Source: Ruania halotolerans (GTDB lineage Bacteria > Actinomycetota > Actinomycetes > Actinomycetales > Beutenbergiaceae). From it: 64,000 nt of DNA. The stretch spans positions 3,483,380 through 3,547,379 of the forward strand of contig NZ_CP088017.1 of the NCBI RefSeq assembly GCF_021049285.1, in the 5' to 3' direction. Each line of letters starts with the position of its first letter. Position 1 is the first letter of the stretch. Positions 61,230 to 64,000 of the stretch are shown piece after piece. Both the position numbers and the translations under genes were made by a program. Below the pieces are notes generated by a model. That model did not search any database. It saw only the letters and a program-made list of their open reading frames with translations, and was not told the DNA's origin.

Positions 61230-62950
61230 GAGAGCTCCTCCGGCACCTCAAGCGCGGGCGCACTCACGCCGTCGGAGGTACTGGCCTCCCAGGCTTCCCG
61301 GCGGAGCGTTTTGAGCCGCTTCATCACGTCGTTCTCCCCCCGGCCGAAGTAGTCGTGCAACCGGGAGTACTCGGCGAAGAGCCGGTCATACGCCGCTGTC
61401 GCTTCAGCGTTCGGCTGATAGGCACCGACCGTCCGGTGCCCCATCGAGGCCGCGGCGGTGCGCACGTCCGGGTAGGCACCGGCGGCTACGGCCGCATGGA
61501 TCGCCGATCCGACGGCGGGACCTTGCTCGGAGGTGATCGTGCTCAGCGGCAGGCCAGTCACGTCGGCGTACATCTGCATGAGGAACCGGTTCTTCAGCAG
61601 CCCGCCGGCCACTACCAGCTCGGTGATCGGCACGCCGGCCCCGGTGAAGGCCTCGATGATGGTGCGGGTGCCGAAGGCAGTGGCCTCCAGCAGCGCCCGA
61701 TAGATGTCCTCGGGCCGGGTGGCCAGCGTCTGGCCGATGATCAGCCCCGAGAGTTCGGTGTCCACCAGCACCGAGCGGTTGCCGTTGTGCCAGTCCAGCG
61801 CGACCAGACCGTGTCCGCCGATCGGCTGCTGCTCGGCGAGTTCGGTCAGGTAGGCATGCACCGACAGCCCACGACGCTCGGCCTCGGCGGTGTACGCGGC
61901 GGGCACACCGGAGGAGACGAACCAGCCGAAGATGTCCCCCACACCGCTCTGACCGGCTTCGTAGCCGTACTTTCCGGCGATCACGCCACCGTCCACCACA
62001 CCGCACATGCCAGGGACCTCGTGCAGTTGGTCGCTGTTGACCACATGGCAGGTGGAGGTGCCCATGATGAGGGTGAGTTGACCGTTCTCGACGGCGTTCG
62101 CAGCCGGCAGGGTCACGTGCGCATCCACGTTGCCCGCGGCCACCGCGATGCCCTCGGGAAGTCCGGTCCAACCTGCCGCCTCGGCGGTGAGCTGCCCGAC
62201 GGCGTCCCCCAGCTGGGCGATCGGCTGCTCCAGTTTGTCCTGGACGAACGTGGCGAAGTCGGGGTTGAGTGCGGCGAGAAACTCTTCGCCCACATGTTTG
62301 CCATCCTGGTAGATGCCCTTGTAGCCGACCGTGCAGGCGTTGCGCTGGTATTGCCCGCCGAGTTGCCAGACGATCCAGTCCGCAGCCTCCACCCAGCGGT
62401 CCATCGCGTCGTAGATTTCGCGGTCCTCCTCCAGGAGCTGCAACCCCTTGGCGAACTGCCATTCGGAGGAGATCAGCCCGCCATACCGCGGCAGCCAGGA
62501 CTCGCCACGCTCACGGGCGAGGGCATTGATCCGGTCGGCGTGCGGTTGGGCGGCGTGATGCTTCCAGAGCTTGACGTACGCATGCGGGCGGTCGGCGAAC
62601 TGTTCGAGCTCGCACAGCGGAGTGCCGTCGGCCCGAACCGGGATCATCGTGCAGGCGGTGAAGTCGGTGGCGATGCCGATCACCTGGGCAGGGTCGATCC
62701 CGGCGGCCTCGACGGCGGCGGGCACGGCAGTCTTGAGCACCTCCACGTAATCGGCAGGCACTTGCAGCGCCCACTCGGGCGGGAGCTCAGAGTTGGCGGC
62801 CGAGGCGGTGAGCGTCCGGTCCATCACGGCATGGGGGTAGGTATGCTCGGCGCTGCCGAGTTCAGCTCCGTCACTGACCCGGACGACGACCGCCCGGCCG
62901 GAGAGCGTGCCGAAGTCCACTCCGATGGTGTAGGTGTTCTCGTCAGTCAT
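61226..62950 (-). CDS. araB: Ribulokinase
   Basis: 574 residues, FGGY kinase family, L-ribulose to L-ribulose-5-P. N-terminal ATP motif IGVDFGTLSGRAVVV; DFTACTMIPVRADGTPLC, ADWIVWQLGG, the AraB-typical MGTSTCHVV and the C-terminal VVAGGLLKNRFLMQMYADV. ATG 62950 has AAGGA 5 bases upstream. First gene of the arabinose operon; a LacI-type site lies 43 bases before it. Confidence 0.97.
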   Translation of the reverse strand: MTDENTYTIGVDFGTLSGRAVVVRVSDGAELGSAEHTYPHAVMDRTLTASAANSELPPEWALQVPADYVEVLKTAVPAAVEAAGIDPAQVIGIATDFTACTMIPVRADGTPLCELEQFADRPHAYVKLWKHHAAQPHADRINALARERGESWLPRYGGLISSEWQFAKGLQLLEEDREIYDAMDRWVEAADWIVWQLGGQYQRNACTVGYKGIYQDGKHVGEEFLAALNPDFATFVQDKLEQPIAQLGDAVGQLTAEAAGWTGLPEGIAVAAGNVDAHVTLPAANAVENGQLTLIMGTSTCHVVNSDQLHEVPGMCGVVDGGVIAGKYGYEAGQSGVGDIFGWFVSSGVPAAYTAEAERRGLSVHAYLTELAEQQPIGGHGLVALDWHNGNRSVLVDTELSGLIIGQTLATRPEDIYRALLEATAFGTRTIIEAFTGAGVPITELVVAGGLLKNRFLMQMYADVTGLPLSTITSEQGPAVGSAIHAAVAAGAYPDVRTAAASMGHRTVGAYQPNAEATAAYDRLFAEYSRLHDYFGRGENDVMKRLKTLRREAWEASTSDGVSAPALEVPEELS

Positions 62951-62992
62951 CGCGATCCTTGGGTCGGCGTCGTTGCTCGGGCAATGCATTGA

Positions 62993-63006
62993 TGTTAGCG
63001 CTCACA
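62993..63006 (+). promoter_or_regulatory. Candidate arabinose operator
   Basis: TGTTAGCGCTCACA is a near-palindrome around GCGC, the form of LacI-type operators at actinobacterial sugar loci. It lies between the LacI gene (stop 63031) and araB, about 43 bases before the araB start. The LacI protein encoded beside it is the likely binder. Confidence 0.65.
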
Positions 63007-63030
63007 ACCGCCAGAGCGCTACCCTGATCT

Positions 63031-64000
63031 TCATGATCCCGGCAGGCGCGGGCCGGTGCTCGCGCGCACGAGAAGCTGCGGCGGGATCGGCACCGGCGCG
63101 AGGAGGCGCCCCGTCACCGCGCCGATCAACACGTCCATCGCGTGCCGGCCGAGCGCGTCGAAGTCCTGACGGACCGTGGTCAGCGGCGGGATGAAGTGGT
63201 CCGAGCCCTGAACATCGTCATAGCCGACCACACTGACGTCCTCGGGAACCCGCACACCCCCGTCAGCGAATGCGTGCAGGAGTCCGAGTGCCGTCTGGTC
63301 ATTGGCGGCGAACACGGCGTCGGGCAGATTCGTCAGCAGCCGTTGCCCTGCGCGGTAGCCGGCGTCAGCTGTCCAGTCCCCGGCGATCTCGTCACGGGGG
63401 AGCACCCCTGCCATCGCCAACTCTGCCCGCCAGGCATCTCGCCGGGCGATCGCGTCGAACCAGTCCGGCGGTCCAGTCACATGCACGAGATCCCGGTGCC
63501 CGAGTTCGAGCAGGTGCCGCACCAGCAGCCGGGTGCCGCTGCGCTGGTCCACGTGCACGATGGTGGGATCGCCAGGTTGTGCATCCATGGCTGCGAGCAA
63601 CAGCACCGGCACATGCGCAGAGGCAGCCCGTGCGGCATTCGCCACCCGTTCCTCCGGAGCGATCACCACGATGCCCTCGACCGACTGATCCATGAACGAG
63701 CCGAAGATCTGCGTCATCGTCTCCGGGGTCGGTTCGTCCGCCGTCGCCACGCTCACGAAATAGCCCGCCGCCCGGGCGGACTGCTCCAGCACGGCGAGGG
63801 TGGTCGCAGGCCCGAACTGCATCGACCCGCTGGTGACGATCCCGACCGTGGCCGACCGGCGGGTGACCAGGGCGCGGGCGGCACTGTTGCGGCGGTACCC
63901 GAGGGCCTCGATCGCCTCCAGCACCTTCTCCCGGGTCTCCGGGCGCACATTCGGGTGATCGTTGAGCACCCGCGAGACCGTCTGGTGGGAGACGCCGACC
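63031..64000 (-). CDS. LacI family regulator (N-terminus cut by the window end)
   Basis: At least 322 residues; the frame is open to the window edge, which falls inside the HTH (VGVSHQTVSRVLNDHPNVRP). Hinge YRRNSAARALVTRRSATVGI and sensor motifs VEGIVVIAPEERVANAARAA, VDQRSGTRLLVRHLLELGHR, VSVVGYDDVQGSDHFIPPLT follow. On the same strand upstream of araBDA, with a TGTTAGCGCTCACA site between; it is the likely arabinose regulator. The first few residues lie beyond 64000. Confidence 0.93.
   Translation of the reverse strand, partial: VGVSHQTVSRVLNDHPNVRPETREKVLEAIEALGYRRNSAARALVTRRSATVGIVTSGSMQFGPATTLAVLEQSARAAGYFVSVATADEPTPETMTQIFGSFMDQSVEGIVVIAPEERVANAARAASAHVPVLLLAAMDAQPGDPTIVHVDQRSGTRLLVRHLLELGHRDLVHVTGPPDWFDAIARRDAWRAELAMAGVLPRDEIAGDWTADAGYRAGQRLLTNLPDAVFAANDQTALGLLHAFADGGVRVPEDVSVVGYDDVQGSDHFIPPLTTVRQDFDALGRHAMDVLIGAVTGRLLAPVPIPPQLLVRASTGPRLPGS

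Noticed and set aside
61355-62992. Long open frame (545 codons) on the + strand
   Set aside because: It is antisense to araB, which has complete kinase motifs.

Overview
The window is high-GC actinobacterial DNA. It encodes TAT and lipobox export signals, a TIGR03086/mycothiol-type protein, a DUF222-HNH (13E12-type) protein, a Pls/PosA-type synthetase and many LacI regulators with sugar ABC transporters. A plant-matter-degrading member of the Micrococcales (Ruaniaceae/Beutenbergiaceae-like) is my best guess, but this is inferred from gene content only. I saw no rRNA, tRNA, CRISPR array, transposase or phage gene.

Positions 1-7.2 kb hold a tandem family of membrane-anchored PQQ-like beta-propeller proteins. 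Two copies are intact (4473-5762, 5931-7229), one is frameshifted near its end (66-1365), one is a deleted relic (2005-2717) and one is a 46-codon scar joining the family's two ends (5791-5931). A PRC-barrel-like protein, a manganese catalase and a DUF4383 membrane protein sit among them.

Positions 7.3-19.4 kb look like one catabolic locus: a D-2-hydroxyacid dehydrogenase divergent from a DeoR/LacI hybrid regulator, a dipeptide-type ABC importer (binding protein, two permeases, fused double ATPase), and an FAD dehydrogenase and SDR on the other strand. A 16-bp motif is shared by the divergent promoter and the importer promoter. Positions 18.4-20.7 kb contain three copies of a ~58-bp palindromic element and a duplicated 3' fragment of the rhamnose mutarotase gene.

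Positions 20.7-35.4 kb carry L-rhamnose use in two blocks: ABC importer, DUF624, Gfo/Idh/MocA and mutarotase (26483 leftward to 20740), and rhaI-rhaEW-rhaB (35325 leftward to 30573). Between them are fasciclin and molybdopterin oxidoreductase genes and a secreted protein of unknown function. A LacI-type operator TGNAACGATTCA lies before both rhamnose blocks and before an L-lactate-type oxidase at 49.9 kb; a weaker version precedes the LacI gene at 41379. I infer a RhaR-like regulon that covers uptake, conversion to L-lactate and lactate oxidation.

Positions 35.5-41.3 kb hold a Pls/PosA-type single-module NRPS, an M1 metallopeptidase and a 4'-phosphopantetheinyl transferase: a likely system for a small amino-acid homopolymer or capped peptide. 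Positions 42.5-53 kb are mixed: DUF222-HNH protein, TIGR03086 protein, nucleoside hydrolase, LacI plus a fucose-isomerase-like protein, lactate oxidase, P-loop kinase, MFS exporter and AraC regulator.

Positions 53-64 kb hold arabinose genes araB-araD-araA, a LacI regulator, a sugar ABC importer with two copies of a 20-bp palindrome upstream, a family 1 glycosidase, and a LacI gene cut by the window end.
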